Assembly (NCBI GenBank): GCA_035610835.1
Contig: CM069453.1
Coordinates: 68,264,682-68,328,681, forward strand
Length of the DNA: 64,000 nucleotides
Origin: Ophiura sarsii
Taxonomy: Eukaryota; Echinodermata; Ophiuroidea; Amphilepidida; Ophiuridae
Direction: 5' to 3'
In this document: piece by piece, positions 11,449 to 22,149 of the stretch
How the letters are laid out: each line of letters starts with the position of its first letter
Numbering within the stretch: the first letter of the stretch is position 1
The notes under the pieces: generated by a model
Database searches by the model: none
Told to the model about the DNA's origin: nothing
What the model saw: only the letters and a program-made list of their open reading frames with translations
Made by a program: the position numbers and the translations under genes

Positions 11449-12103
11449 CTAGATTTTATACACCCATCAAAATATGTAAGTTCCCCCCTTGCATATACTA
11501 GAATATTTCCAAAAATATTTGATGGATTTAAATAATTGTCAGCTATAAAGATGCACCCAATTGATAGGCACCTTTTGATACCAAATTTGTTGGCCTTGAG
11601 ATAATGCAACGATAAGAAATTGTGCCATTTACCAATTTGTATACAGAAAAAAAAGTGGCACTAAATCTCACTGGCTATGGCTGGTTTTGTCCATAAATTA
11701 ACAGACATTTTCTTGGTGGATTGTCGTGCACAGACATGTGAATCTACCAATCGATTATGTGTGGCATCATTTCAAGAAAATCAATAAGCAGATCATAATT
11801 ATGTGTGTGGCAAGTTTGTCTGATTATGAGTGACATGGCAATTTGGTCCGATTATGAGTGACATGGCAATTTGGTCCATAGCCAGTGAGATTTAGTGCCA
11901 CTTTTTTTTCTGTATAAAAAATGGTAAATGGCACAATTTCTTATCGTTGCATTGTTTCAAGGCCAACACATTTGGTATCAAAATGTGCCTAACAATTGGG
12001 TGCATCTTTCTAGCTGAAGATTATTTAAATCAATCAAATATTTTTGGAAATATTCTAGTATATGCTAGGGGGGAACTTACATATTTTGATGGGTGTATCT
12101 AGT
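11449..12103. mobile_element. Long inverted-repeat element with ~230-nt arms
   Basis: The left arm (11,449-11,680) and right arm (11,876-12,103) are near-perfect complements, for example CCATAGCCAGTGAGATTTAG in the right arm. The ~195-nt spacer contains two copies of a 28-nt unit ending ATGGCAATTTGGTCC. A transcript would fold into a long hairpin. No protein is encoded. Confidence 0.85.
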
Positions 12104-13575
12104 GGTCATGCAGAATGTGTGTGCCATACCCTTAAGGGGGGAGGGCTTAGTGGATGTGAGGTTATGGGGATTTGCCACCAAATAGGGTCCCTTTTTTAAC
12201 ATGTCTGGTAAATGAATGACCCCTTTCATAGCCATTTTTGATCATTTATGGGTCTAAAATCCTTGATTTTGCTGTTTTTTACAGAAATGTTAGCAAAATC
12301 TGGCAAATATATAGGAAAATGATAGGTCTCTGTAAACATATGGGTCCATTTTCCCCGATTTTCATTTTGCTGGTGGCACATCCCTATCAAAATATTATCA
12401 TAGTACCGCCCCCCCCCCCCCCCCCCCCCCCCCAGTGATAGATAGATTAATTTGTGGTTGATGCACTAAGTGCAGCCAGCAACTATTATATAGGGACTTT
12501 ATTTGGGAATTACTGAAAGCAAACATTTTTGCGAGGATTTAATTTCGCAATTCTAAACTGTCATGATCTACCAAGTCAGCCAAATTTATTTCATAGGGGA
12601 TTTAATTTCATGAATTTAATGTCCTGGGAAAATAAGCGTAACTAAAATACCTCACGAAATTAAGTGGTTCTACAGTACTTTTTTACCCACCTATTTTGAT
12701 TTTGTATGAAGAACAAATCTTAACAAATTTCATTGTTTGAAAATCAAAATCAATGGTTCAAGGTTTTTGACATAAAATTGTAAGCTTTTATTATAATTTT
12801 AGATCTTGAAAATCTGACTTATAAAACTGAAGATACACTCCACTTTTAAAGATATGGTGATTTCACCCATCAGACAAAGTGAAAAATGTGTGTGTCAAAC
12901 TTGTTTAAAAATATTACGTTGTCTGTTATTCTAATCTTCTGTTCCCTCCTCTTTCAACAACTGTAATGGCACGTTTTTTTAAATGTTTATTTGCTTATTC
13001 AATTTCAGGGGAAAATAGTTCGTTACAGAGAGAACCCTTCTAAATAGAGGCCCATAGGGATGTACAAAATTAGTAATATAAAACCTTATTTTAGACCACT
13101 AAATTTTGACATGGGACCTTTTCGATTGAATTTTGCTTGAAGATGATTACTTTTTCTCACCAAAACAGTAGGTAGGGTAGCCTGCTCGATTTTCCAAACA
13201 ACCGGCTGGAAGAGACTACACGTCCGACGAGCTAGGAAATGCCACTGTAATCGCCTTGTTTCTAGTAGAAAAAAGAAAAAATTGAAAGAAAAATTTACCT
13301 AGATGACATGCAAATTTTATAGTCAGTTTGCATTAATGGAGATTGCAGATGTCATAATTAATCATAATTAATAAAATATTCTAGTCATTTATACAATTGT
13401 TCTTACTGTCAAGTCTTTTAAATTCATGAATTATGTCATGCATACTTTCCAATTCTAGTTTAGCAACACTTCACAAGGGTACGGGATATCCCATGCATCC
13501 TACAGCAATTCCATACTTTGTTTCTATTATTTAACAAATAGCTAATGATGTTGAATTGGATGACTTCTATAGAAG
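12104..13575. other. Non-coding stretch with a 25-nt poly-C tract
   Basis: Poly-C runs from 12,409 to 12,433. Otherwise AT-rich with no recognisable exon or element ends. Confidence 0.35.
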
Positions 13576-13660
13576 TACAGGGCGTGTTAAAAATACATCC
13601 CATGTTTTTGTTTTAAAAAAAATAGACTGTTGGTAAGCCCTATTATTTTTTTAAAAAGTA
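13576..13660. mobile_element. Terminal fragment of the 42,216-43,388 element family
   Basis: CAGGGCGTGTTAAAAATACA, then TAGACTGTTGGTAAGCCC, matches the inverted right end of the element at 42,216-43,388 (complement of GGGCTTACCAACTGTCTA). Only one end is present. Confidence 0.6.
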
Positions 13661-13817
13661 TATTTTTATCTCATTAAATTTCACCACTTAACTGCCAAGG
13701 TACGATCAATTCAATAATAGGAGTGCGAATCCCACTTTGAATGAGAATGAAAAAAAATTGCATTTGTGATCCCAATCATGATTATCATATGTGGTCTTCC
13801 ACAATAACAAGCATGTT

Positions 13818-14175
13818 CAGTGGCGTAGCCAGAGGGGGGGGGGGGGGGGGCGATCGCCCCCCCCCCCAATATTGACGTTATGTCGGTTGAGATTGGTACT
13901 GTCGGTTCATTTAACCAGAGGAATCATGGAAATATGCTGGTCAAAAGTACACATATGAAAAAAATCGCGCGCTACCCGCGCATAACACTCACCAAAGTGC
14001 AATATTATTTGGTACAAGCTTGTTTAGAGCCGAAATGTACCTCAATCGCGCCAAAAATATGTGTAAAGTCAAAAAAATTCGCGCGCTACGCACGCAGTTC
14101 TTGACTCAGAACAATTTTTTCGGTTCATTTTAATTTGTTGCCCCCCCCAATATGAATAACCTGGCTACGCCACTG
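13818..14175. mobile_element. hAT-type MITE with a perfect 15-bp terminal inverted repeat
   Basis: The ends CAGTGGCGTAGCCAG and CTGGCTACGCCACTG are exact complements. The 8-bp sequence AGCATGTT is duplicated at 13,810-13,817 and 14,176-14,183. It is 358 bp long and non-coding, with G and C runs just inside the ends. Confidence 0.9.
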
Positions 14176-14183
14176 AGCATGTT

Positions 14184-14822
14184 GCGCTGCATCAGACTGC
14201 CCCGCCGTCAGTCAGCTTCATATGGCAATTTCATGCATCCAAATGTCATGCACACGTGGTATTTACGCAGTAAGTACGCATGGCGCACTCGCTTAAACTT
14301 GTAAACAAGTAACATCCGGGTAAGTTGACTCCATACCACATCAGTCATTTGATGTATTTTATTGCACAATGAGAATGCAACATCAATGTTATATATGTAG
14401 ACTCGCACCTAGGTATGAGTCCACATTCGCATAGTGAGAACATGCCCTTATTGCACCAAATAGTTTGAAAAGACCAATTTGAATGATCTGAAATTTTAAT
14501 GAAAGGTTAAAATATGTAAAAGTTGATAAAAAAATAAACAAACCTAATATCATTATTCATAATGACAAAAATTAATGAAATTTGGGCATCTATGGATACT
14601 TATATTTTTGGGATAGCCAGAATTCTTTGGATGGTAAATTTAATTAATCGTCTATTCGCTCTTTGCACGGATTCACCATTTGCAAGGAGATCCTCACACT
14701 GAGACTATTAGAGGGGCTGCGTCTCCATACCGGCATGAAAAACTACAATTTTCCAACTAATTTGACTTGTCTTTCTTTCTCCTTTCTGCCCCTTCCCCTT
14801 CCTTCTCTTTTTGTCTCCTCTT
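14184..14822. other. No recognisable gene or element
   Basis: AT-rich single-copy-looking sequence. A short CATA microsatellite follows at 14,823. Confidence 0.3.
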
Positions 14823-14849
14823 ACATACATACATACATACACGTTTTTA

Positions 14850-15275
14850 AATAGCGCTATTTCATTAAGATCACGGTGCTGAACATTCAGCGCCAAGTTG
14901 CGACATACACACAAACGATACAAACAGACAGACAATAGACGAATATGTTACCGGAATGATTGAGAGTACAAATACAGACCCGGGATGATCCCCTACTCTT
15001 TACGAAGGAGTCTGTGACATTTTTAACATGCTCGTGTATAGCTCTTTCGATACACGGGACCATCATTTCTATTTAACTTCCGAACCACGGTGCGCTGATC
15101 ATGCCTACTTCAATCTGCACGGTCTGAAGGAGGTATGGGGGAAAGGTTGTATGAGAATCGTTGCAATTCGCATGTCAATTGAAATCAACGAACACCCGAA
15201 CTCAAACGATCCACCAAGTGAACAACGGCACAGCAGTTATGTATGAGCGCTCTAACCTGTTGCGCCACCTCGCCA
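14850..15275 (-). mobile_element. Probable tRNA-derived SINE
   Basis: On the minus strand the right end reads GGCGAGGTGGCGCAACAGG, then TTAGAGCGC, resembling a tRNA 5' half. The other end contains AAATAGCGCTATTTC, like the AGCGC/TATATAA motif at the 3' ends of the copies near 42,890 and 57,260. Boundaries are approximate. Confidence 0.45.
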
Positions 15276-15649
15276 TCTTCTCCCTTTTTTCCCGTCCTTT
15301 GCCCTCCCGATCTTCTGCTGCCTTCCTGATTTTCCCTGTCAATTTTTTTCTTCAGGCCCCTTCCTCCCCCTTGGTACGCTACTGGATTTTTCCCCATTCG
15401 CTACACAGTGAACTTGCCCTAATTCATCGGTTTTACATACGTTTGTGCTCATTCACTTCCCCATATAGTATATTTCCACAAGTTACCCTTGACAACCATT
15501 ATGTTCTGATGGGTAATTACATGAGGAACTAATATGCACAGTAAAATAATTATGAATGGGATAGGTATAAAATTATTATTGAGCTTTAATCAAAATATGA
15601 GTAGTTATCGCGATATATGCTAATTCGGATCTCAGATGGTGTAAAATGT

Positions 15650-15936
15650 AAAAACCTGGACATGCAACGGGAAGGGTGACGAGTTCAAAACACATGACCC
15701 TAGATGGATGCTACACTAGGATGCTGAGAACTGCACTCAAACATTAGTTGGAAAGACAAGGTACCAAACAAAGACTTGTATGGACACTTACAAAAGGTAT
15801 CAGAAAACATCACAGATCGAAGGATGATATTTGCCGGGCATAAGAAGAGAAAATGAGATAGTGTCTACCTCGTGCAATGGAGACCCAAACATTGACATAG
15901 ATCTGTCAGCCGTCCAGCTTTAACATACTTAGACAT
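15650..15936 (+). pseudogene. LINE ORF2 C-terminal region, upstream part
   Basis: One frame reads LDGCYTRMLRTAL near 15,698 and later IRKHHRSKDD. This matches the C-terminal tail of many non-LTR retrotransposon ORF2 proteins (YTRMLR motif, then an RR/GH region). Stops and frameshifts are present. The reading is cut by a DNA element at 15,937 and resumes at 17,146. Confidence 0.65.
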
Positions 15937-17145
15937 TAATTAGAGGGGGTACCGTGCCATTTTGCGATATTTTGCGAAAACGATCATGTTATCACGTGAT
16001 ACGTATCGTTGACAAAATAATTTACACTGTTTTAACGATATGCACTATGGGATTGTGTTACCAGCCTGAAATCAAAGAGGTCGCAAACTTGCTTACAATT
16101 GTATATTAGCCTAGCTATATAACAAGCTAAAAGTGACATATCTGAATGTAAACAAAGTGTGCAAAGGAGAAATTGTTGGGCACACTGGTAAAATGGTGTT
16201 ACAACAAGTATTGCTATCATTATCAAACTGAACTCAAGTTAAATCACTTATTTATCGAGCAATAATATAATTGTTTACGCATTTTAATTGTTTAGATACA
16301 AAGTTCAATAAATCAAGAGTTAAATGATAGATAAATAAATAAAAAGAAAACTATAAACGCATGTGCGGCCTTTATAATTCATAAACATTTTCAAATAGAA
16401 AAATAAAAGGATAACAAGGAAAATATGGGAATCGAACCTGTGATTACCGATTGCCAACGACATGGCCAACGTATGCACGCCACAGAGATCGACGAGTATA
16501 ATTGTGATAGTTTTATTGTTTAACAATATCCATTTATTTATAACGAACAGATTTTTTTGTGCCATTTTTGCCAAATTTGTGTGTTTCTCTTGCACAAAAT
16601 GTGTTTGTAATGTGATTATACTCCTTATTTTTGAAAGAACGGTAAAACACGTTGACATTTTCGAACACAAAAAATGGCGTCATTTATACGGTCCACAATC
16701 ATTGCTCGATTGAACCATGAAGCTTCATGACTGAACACTGTGTCGTGACGTGAAGTGTTGCATTATTCATGTTACGATCTGTTATCATGGTTATACACGG
16801 CGAACATGCACCGGGGTCATGGGTTAATGCGCTGTGTAATTCTACATTCCCGACACAACACATTCCCGACAGACACTCTGTTCAAAGGCACAAAAAGTGG
16901 ACTTGTTTAAAGCATTTTGTTGCAATTCTGAGGTGTGTGGATCGTGTTTCTTTATCAAATTGGTTAGAAATCCATCCATTTTAGAACATCTGAAATTTAA
17001 AATGAACTATACACCTGGGAAAGTATGATGTCAAGGGCATATATTTTGCGCGTAAATCCAATACAAAGGTTCACAAAATTGACCAAACTATGACGTCATA
17101 AAAAACCATTGCTTCAGACAAAATGGTGCGGTATCCCCCAACCCC
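15937..17145. mobile_element. 1.2-kb DNA element inserted in a LINE
   Basis: It is flanked by the 11-bp direct repeat TACTTAGACAT (15,926-15,936 and 17,146-17,156). Inward of the ends are imperfect inverted repeats: GGGGGTACCGTGCCATTTTG on the left, and GGGGGATACCGCACCATTTTG (one base over a shared core) on the right when inverted. An 8-11 bp duplication could suggest a Mutator-like group, but part of the 11 bp may be chance. A tRNA-like phrase lies within on the minus strand. No transposase was recognised. Confidence 0.7.
16425..16500 (-). pseudogene. tRNA-like fragment
   Basis: The minus strand reads GTTGGCCATGTCGTTGGCAA, then ATCGGTAATCACAGGTTCGA and TTCCC, which resembles the anticodon-to-T-arm half of a tRNA. 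Acceptor pairing is absent. It lies inside the element at 15,937-17,145. Confidence 0.35.
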
Positions 17146-17262
17146 TACTTAGACATCTTGGGGAAAGACACAGGACTGACTGATGAGGAGATTAAAGCAT
17201 GCATGAAGGACAGAGTAATATGGCGAGCCATCACGAAGACCGATCGAGATCGACCTAACTAG
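17146..17262 (+). pseudogene. LINE ORF2 C-terminus, downstream part with stop codon
   Basis: From about 17,150 the frame reads LDILGKDTGLTDEEIKACM, continues KDRVIWRAITKTDRDRPN and ends at TAG (17,260-17,262). This is the typical ending of a non-LTR ORF2 (D.GL...E....M.DR..W), in frame and undamaged. It joins to 15,936 across the inserted element. Confidence 0.75.
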
Positions 17263-17680
17263 TAGTAGTAAGAATTCATCGAGTGAATTTGATCGTTTAC
17301 ATTTAGACCAAGATCACAGGGGGATATTAAAACGGTTATTTTATACGTGAAGTTCATTTTCGAATTGCCCAAGTAGGGAACTCCACTGTGCCCGTAATGG
17401 TATCGTTCAAGTAATTGATATACGACGACGTAAACGCTCTGTTTTATTGTGAACTGACCCTTGTATTTGAACGTACACACTGCACGTAGAACAGGAAACC
17501 CATATGTTGGTGTTTTTTATGATAGTGAAACATGCATAATACCCAATGAGCATGTTTTTACTGGGGCACTGCAAAGTTAACGGTAAGTTTTAAAGCTAAT
17601 TTTTTAATCCCCCCTGTTTCTACTCGCGAAAAAATACTGCTAAGTTTATCGATCCTAGTCGATGGGACACGACTTGTGAT

Positions 17681-18223
17681 CTTTTGTCAATTTGGTTGAC
17701 TCTTTGTTACACAATGTCAATTTGGTTCGCTTATGTGACATAATGTCAATTTGGTTCGCTTTATGTGACATAATGTCAATTTGGTTCGCTTTATGTGACA
17801 TAATGTCAATTTGGTTCGCTTTATGTGACATAATGTCAATTTGGTTCGCTTTATGTGACATAATGTCAATTTGGTTCGCTTTATGTGACATAATGTCAAT
17901 TTGGTTCGCTTTATGTGACATAATGTCAATTTGGTTCGCTTTATGTGACATAATGTCAATTTGGTTCGCTTTATGTGACATAATGTCAATTTGGTTCGCT
18001 TTATGTGACATAATGTCAATTTGGTTCGCTTTATGTGACATAATGTCAATTTGGTTCGCTTTATGTGACATAATGTCAATTTGGTTCGCTCTATGTGATA
18101 CAATATCAATAACTGGTGATCAATTCTATTCTGTTGACAAAGTAACTTTATAAGCCTTCTTGGTTACAATGTCAATTTGTTTCACTTTATGTGGCATGTT
18201 GTCAATTTGGACACTCTTTGTGC
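17681..18223. repeat. 30-bp satellite, 12 perfect central units
   Basis: Positions 17,731-18,090 are twelve identical copies of TTATGTGACATAATGTCAAT followed by TTGGTTCGCT. Diverged units flank them (TGTCAATTTGGTTGACTC at the left; TGTCAATTTGTTTCAC and TGTCAATTTGGACAC at the right). The unit has no stop in several frames on both strands, so the long open frames here come from the repeat and are not genes. Confidence 0.97.
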
Positions 18224-19058
18224 ACTAGGCGCGTGCCAGGGGGGAGCTTTGGGGCTCAAGCCCCCCGGGTGTCCAGAGGAGAAAAAATAAAAGAGGGCGG
18301 AAGAAAAGGGAGGGGAGGGGAGAGGGGAGGAGAGGAAAGGAGGGGAGGAGGAGGGGAGGGGACCGTTTTCAGGACCAAGTGTTAATATAACCAATTTTGC
18401 GCGTTACGCGCAAATTAATTTAAATGTTTTATTGTTCAAGCTTAACAAGGTGGCTTTTTAGTGTTAAAATAGACATAGTTTGCACGCTCCGCTTGAATTA
18501 GTTTCACTGTTTAATAATTATTCTTGGGCAACAAGAAGCATGTTAAGCTTCAATACCAAAACATTTAACCCAATTCGTGCCCAGGAACCTTTTTCGGGAC
18601 CATTAAAACTGTATACTAATCAGACCCCATTCACGCCGCAAAACGCGCCACTCACTCCACTTCGCTTTGCTTACCTAATGATATTATGTATACATAGCCA
18701 TGGAATTTCAAAACCATACGCCGCGTTGTTTGCTTTTGCACAATTGAAAGGAAAAAAAAAATCAAATTTTGAGTGATATTGATAATTGATAAGCCAATAT
18801 TGATTGGAAATGAAGTGAAGGCTTTTCAATAGAATATTGGTCAAAAGTAAAAACCAAATCCCACCAAATGGGTTCGAAAATTGTAAAAAATCAATTCAGA
18901 GGGGGGGGGCACATCCCCACGGACTCTCCCCTGTCCGCGTTACCGCGGACAGCGGTGCTTTGTCCGCTTTGATTAGTCAATAATGCATACTCAATGAAAT
19001 TTATTTTTTAAGCCCCCCCCCCCACCCCGGGTACAAAAATCCTGTGCCCGCCTATCAC
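18224..19058. mobile_element. Element inserted in the satellite
   Basis: It interrupts the 30-bp repeat, which resumes at 19,059. The ends are imperfectly inverted (CACTAGGCGCGTGCCAGG against CCTGTGCCCGCCTAT) and each is followed inward by a G or C run. The interior shares GCCAATATTGATTGGAAATG and AAATGGGTTCGA with 10,590-10,680. A purine-rich GGGGAGG tract lies at 18,300-18,362. Non-coding. Confidence 0.65.
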
Positions 19059-19215
19059 AGCGTCAATTTATTATGCATGATGTCAATTTGGTTCACTTTA
19101 CGAGACAATATGTCAATTTTGTTCAATCTTTGTTACAGCATCACTTTGGTTCACTTTGTGTGACATAATGTCAATTTGGTTCACTTTATGAGCCACAATG
19201 TCAATCCGGGTCACA
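19059..19215. repeat. Continuation of the 30-bp satellite, diverged units
   Basis: Repeats of TGTCAATTTGGTTCACTTT type are spaced at about 30 nt, with substitutions. They run into the Tc1 relic. Confidence 0.85.
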
Positions 19216-19545
19216 GATGTGATCGGGTTTCCCTCAACTGCTGATGCCCGCCCATACCATTACACGGCCTCCTCCAAACGCTGTCACAGGTACCACACAA
19301 CATTCAAAATGTTGGTCCCCTCGGCGACGCCACATACGTTTCATATTGTCAATGTGGCCGGAGATATACACGCACTTCATCGGTGAATACAACACGTGCC
19401 CACCGTCGTCTTGACCATCGTACATGATCTCTTGCAAATCTGGTACAACAAGAGTTGGACTTCCATATCGAGTAGCGCGCCTCATCAACACTATGTGAAA
19501 TCGATGTCGTCAATTGATACACCAACGTGGTGGATACACACACTA
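19200..19545 (-). pseudogene. Tc1-like transposase fragment, frameshifted
   Basis: One minus frame gives RRRWARVVFTDEVRVYL, including the FTDE segment that carries a catalytic Asp of the DDE domain. A second frame gives MKRMWRRRGDQHFECC and then FGGGRVMVWAGISS, the usual Tc1 sequence before the third catalytic region. The frame switch near 19,385 and truncation by satellite at the 3' side show it is dead. Confidence 0.85.
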
Positions 19546-19780
19546 CTAAACATTATTTTAACAACTTTTGAAATGGGACATTCTGTCATTCAATACAAGC
19601 TCACTCAAGCATGACAGAACCTGTTGATTTGAAATTTTGGTCAAGTATTGGTATGAACCTCATAACAATTTGACAGAAAACCCATTTCAACCCAATGGAT
19701 ATTTTTGAAAATATAAGCGAAACCCTAAAGGGGAACTTACTTCTTTTGAAGTGTTTAGTCTGCGCAATACACTGCGCAGA

Positions 19781-20290
19781 CTAGTCTTGACAGCCGTGGT
19801 GAAGTGTGGAACCACTCGCTTCTGGTGCGAGAGGTCCCTGGATCAAATCCCGGGGGGGATCGGGGGAATATTTTGGTCGATTTTCCGCGTTGAAGAAAAA
19901 ATTCTGAAAAAAGTGGGGGGTGGGGGGGGTGGGGGGGGGGGGGGGGTGGTAGAGTTAGCGGGGTGGTAGAGTTAGGGTTAAGAAAGCAATTTTTTGAATT
20001 TTTTTTTTCTTCAAAATTTTGTCAATATAACCCTAACACTACCATATACCCCAAAATACCACGACTGGGCACGTTGGTACCACCCGGCGTGGAAGTTTTT
20101 GTGATGAAAAAATGGACCCAGCCCATATAGTCTGCGCAGACTAGTCTTGACAGCCGTGGTGAAGTGTGGAATCACTCGCCTCTGGTGCGAGAGGTCCCTG
20201 GATCAAATCCCGGGGGATCGGGGGATATTTTGGTCGATTTTCCGCGTTGAAGAAAAAATTCTGAAAAAAGTGGGGAGAGTTAGGGTTAAT
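19781..20290 (+). repeat. Two ~360-bp units with tRNA-Gln-like heads
   Basis: Units start at about 19,781 and 20,141 with CTAGTCTTGACAGCCGTGGT. Each head has a D-arm (GTGG...CCAC), a perfect anticodon stem CTCGC/GCGAG around TTCTGGT (CTG, glutamine), and a T-arm CCTGG ATCAAAT CCCGG with one mismatch. No acceptor stem pairs. The tail (TTTTGGTCGATTTTCCGCG, then a G-run and GAGTTAGGGTTA) resembles in plan the tail of the tRNA-Thr-like array at 1-893. Probably a tRNA-derived SINE, tandemly duplicated. Confidence 0.75.
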
Positions 20291-20485
20291 CAGAATCTCT
20301 CCCAAGGTTTGACAAGTCTGTCTTATGTAAAAAAATTGCACTGATTCAAAAAATGTCACTCTTATTGACCCCACTCACTGGTCATTTTTGCGTAAATTTT
20401 TGAACATTTTGGGATAATAAAACGAGAGCATCAATGATGCAGAAGCTCAGCTAGCGACAAGCTATAAATTTCATGTATCCATTAG

Positions 20486-20838
20486 CAGGGGTCGCATTCT
20501 GACACGTCTGCGAGTCCTAGACCTCTCATTTTCTTGTAGTGACGCGTCAGATCTCTAATTGGAAAGACTGCGGGTCCCGATCAAAATTGAAGGGACCCCT
20601 TAAATTTGACGATGTATGGAAATGGAAACCTTAAGAAATTCTGTAAATTACATATCCATCCTTTGCTCACAATATAAATTCATTAAAACTGTCCGTAAAA
20701 ATGTAAAATGTTCAAATACCCAAACTTCAGGACCCCTCAATTTTGTTGGGGACCCCTTAAATTTGTTTTTTTGAAGTCCTACAGGGTCCTGAAAAAAGTC
20801 ATGAGACCTATTACATTTTTGATCCAGCGCTATCCCTG
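20486..20838. mobile_element. hAT-type non-autonomous element (353 bp)
   Basis: The ends are CAGGGGTCGCATTCTGAC and GATCCAGCGCTATCCCTG. The 8-bp duplication TCCATTAG is exact on both sides (20,478-20,485 and 20,839-20,846). The host sequence on both sides (GCGACAAGCT..., GTGACAAGCT...) is itself a local duplication. No coding potential. Confidence 0.88.
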
Positions 20839-21010
20839 TCCATTAGTGACAAGCTGTCAATTTCATGTATTGGATAGATTAGGTCCATAATGTATTGGTT
20901 GAGCTATGAGTGTTTTCTTTAAAAATATTTTTAAAACTCAGTAAATCACCCAATTTTATCATTATAAAGTTTTGGATCCAATGTCATTCACACTTGAACA
21001 GCTCAAAACA

Positions 21011-22149
21011 TAATAATGTATGCACAAAAATTATCATTTTTTATATGTTTACCGCTTATTTTACAACTTGACCTCAGATGACATTTGACCATAAAAGGTG
21101 ACCTTAATAGGTGACCTTTGACATATGAATGATTAAATAAATAATTAGACACAAAAAACAATGTAAATAAACCTCAAATACATCATTTTAGGACTTTGAT
21201 GAGAATTTTACATTGCCTCTAGATTTTATAGTCTGTTATATCCAGTACCCACTGGCATGACTGGCTTGGTAAATTAAATTATGCCTACCTACACTGGCGA
21301 ATTCTGCAACTTTTCAGCATTTTACTCAGAACTTTCAATGGATATTTCAACTTAATGTGCACTTTTTAATTCTGCCGATCCCCAAGGATAGTTTAGGGGG
21401 CAATGTCTTGCTACACGTCCCGTAACTCAAGTGCTCATGCTCAAACCAATTAAAATATGTTGTAGCTATACACAATTTATTCTTTATCGTTATAGTAAGT
21501 GTACATACTTCAATCTCGTTGGTTAACACGTATGAAATCTGATCCATATCGTGTAAACAACAAGTCAAACCACACGATATATTCCCATATCGTCGATTAA
21601 CTGCGTTACCAGATGGTGCGAAATGATATTACGTGTAAAGCGATTGCTTTGCGTCTGTGGAAGAGTTGCTTAAAATACGAATAAAATGGCGGATGATTTA
21701 AATGCAACCGAGTCGATTTCTGTTACATTCTGAGGCCGAAATATACCGCAAAAAGGTCTAACCCACGCCATAAAATAAATGATCTGCATGTTACCTAACC
21801 AGACATGTTTTGGGCCATATCACATTCGGCATGCGGCCTCATGTGATATGACATGCCAAACCATAGGTATTTTTCCGTATTGTGTGAACATGCAGGGGAT
21901 AACTAATAGTACGGGACGTGAGGCAAGATATAGCCGTTTAGGGAGTGTTCAGAAATACTTGGGGCCTGGGGGGTGGCCAACTTGCAGTTTTGGGTTTCTG
22001 AACTTTTTTGACGTAGCTAGGTTATTCATATTGGGGGCGAGAAATGAGAAAGAACCAACAAGACTTTTGTGAGTCAAGAACTGTGCAATTTTTTTTGACT
22101 TTACACCTACTTTTGGAACGATTGAGGTACATTTTTGCCCCGGTGGTTT
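21011..22149. other. No gene recognised
   Basis: 20,880-21,010 resembles 46,990-47,170 (shared GCTCAAAACATAATAATG), so part of this belongs to another repeat family. An ATGGCGGATG start-like sequence at 21,686 opens only about 15 codons. Confidence 0.3.

Noticed and set aside
17655..18153. Overlapping open frames of 130-153 codons on both strands
   Set aside because: They are produced by the 30-bp satellite, whose unit lacks stops in several frames; the proteins are pure decapeptide repeats.
19792..19856. Functional tRNA-Gln gene
   Set aside because: Anticodon stem and D-arm pair well, but there is no acceptor stem and it is part of a duplicated repeat.
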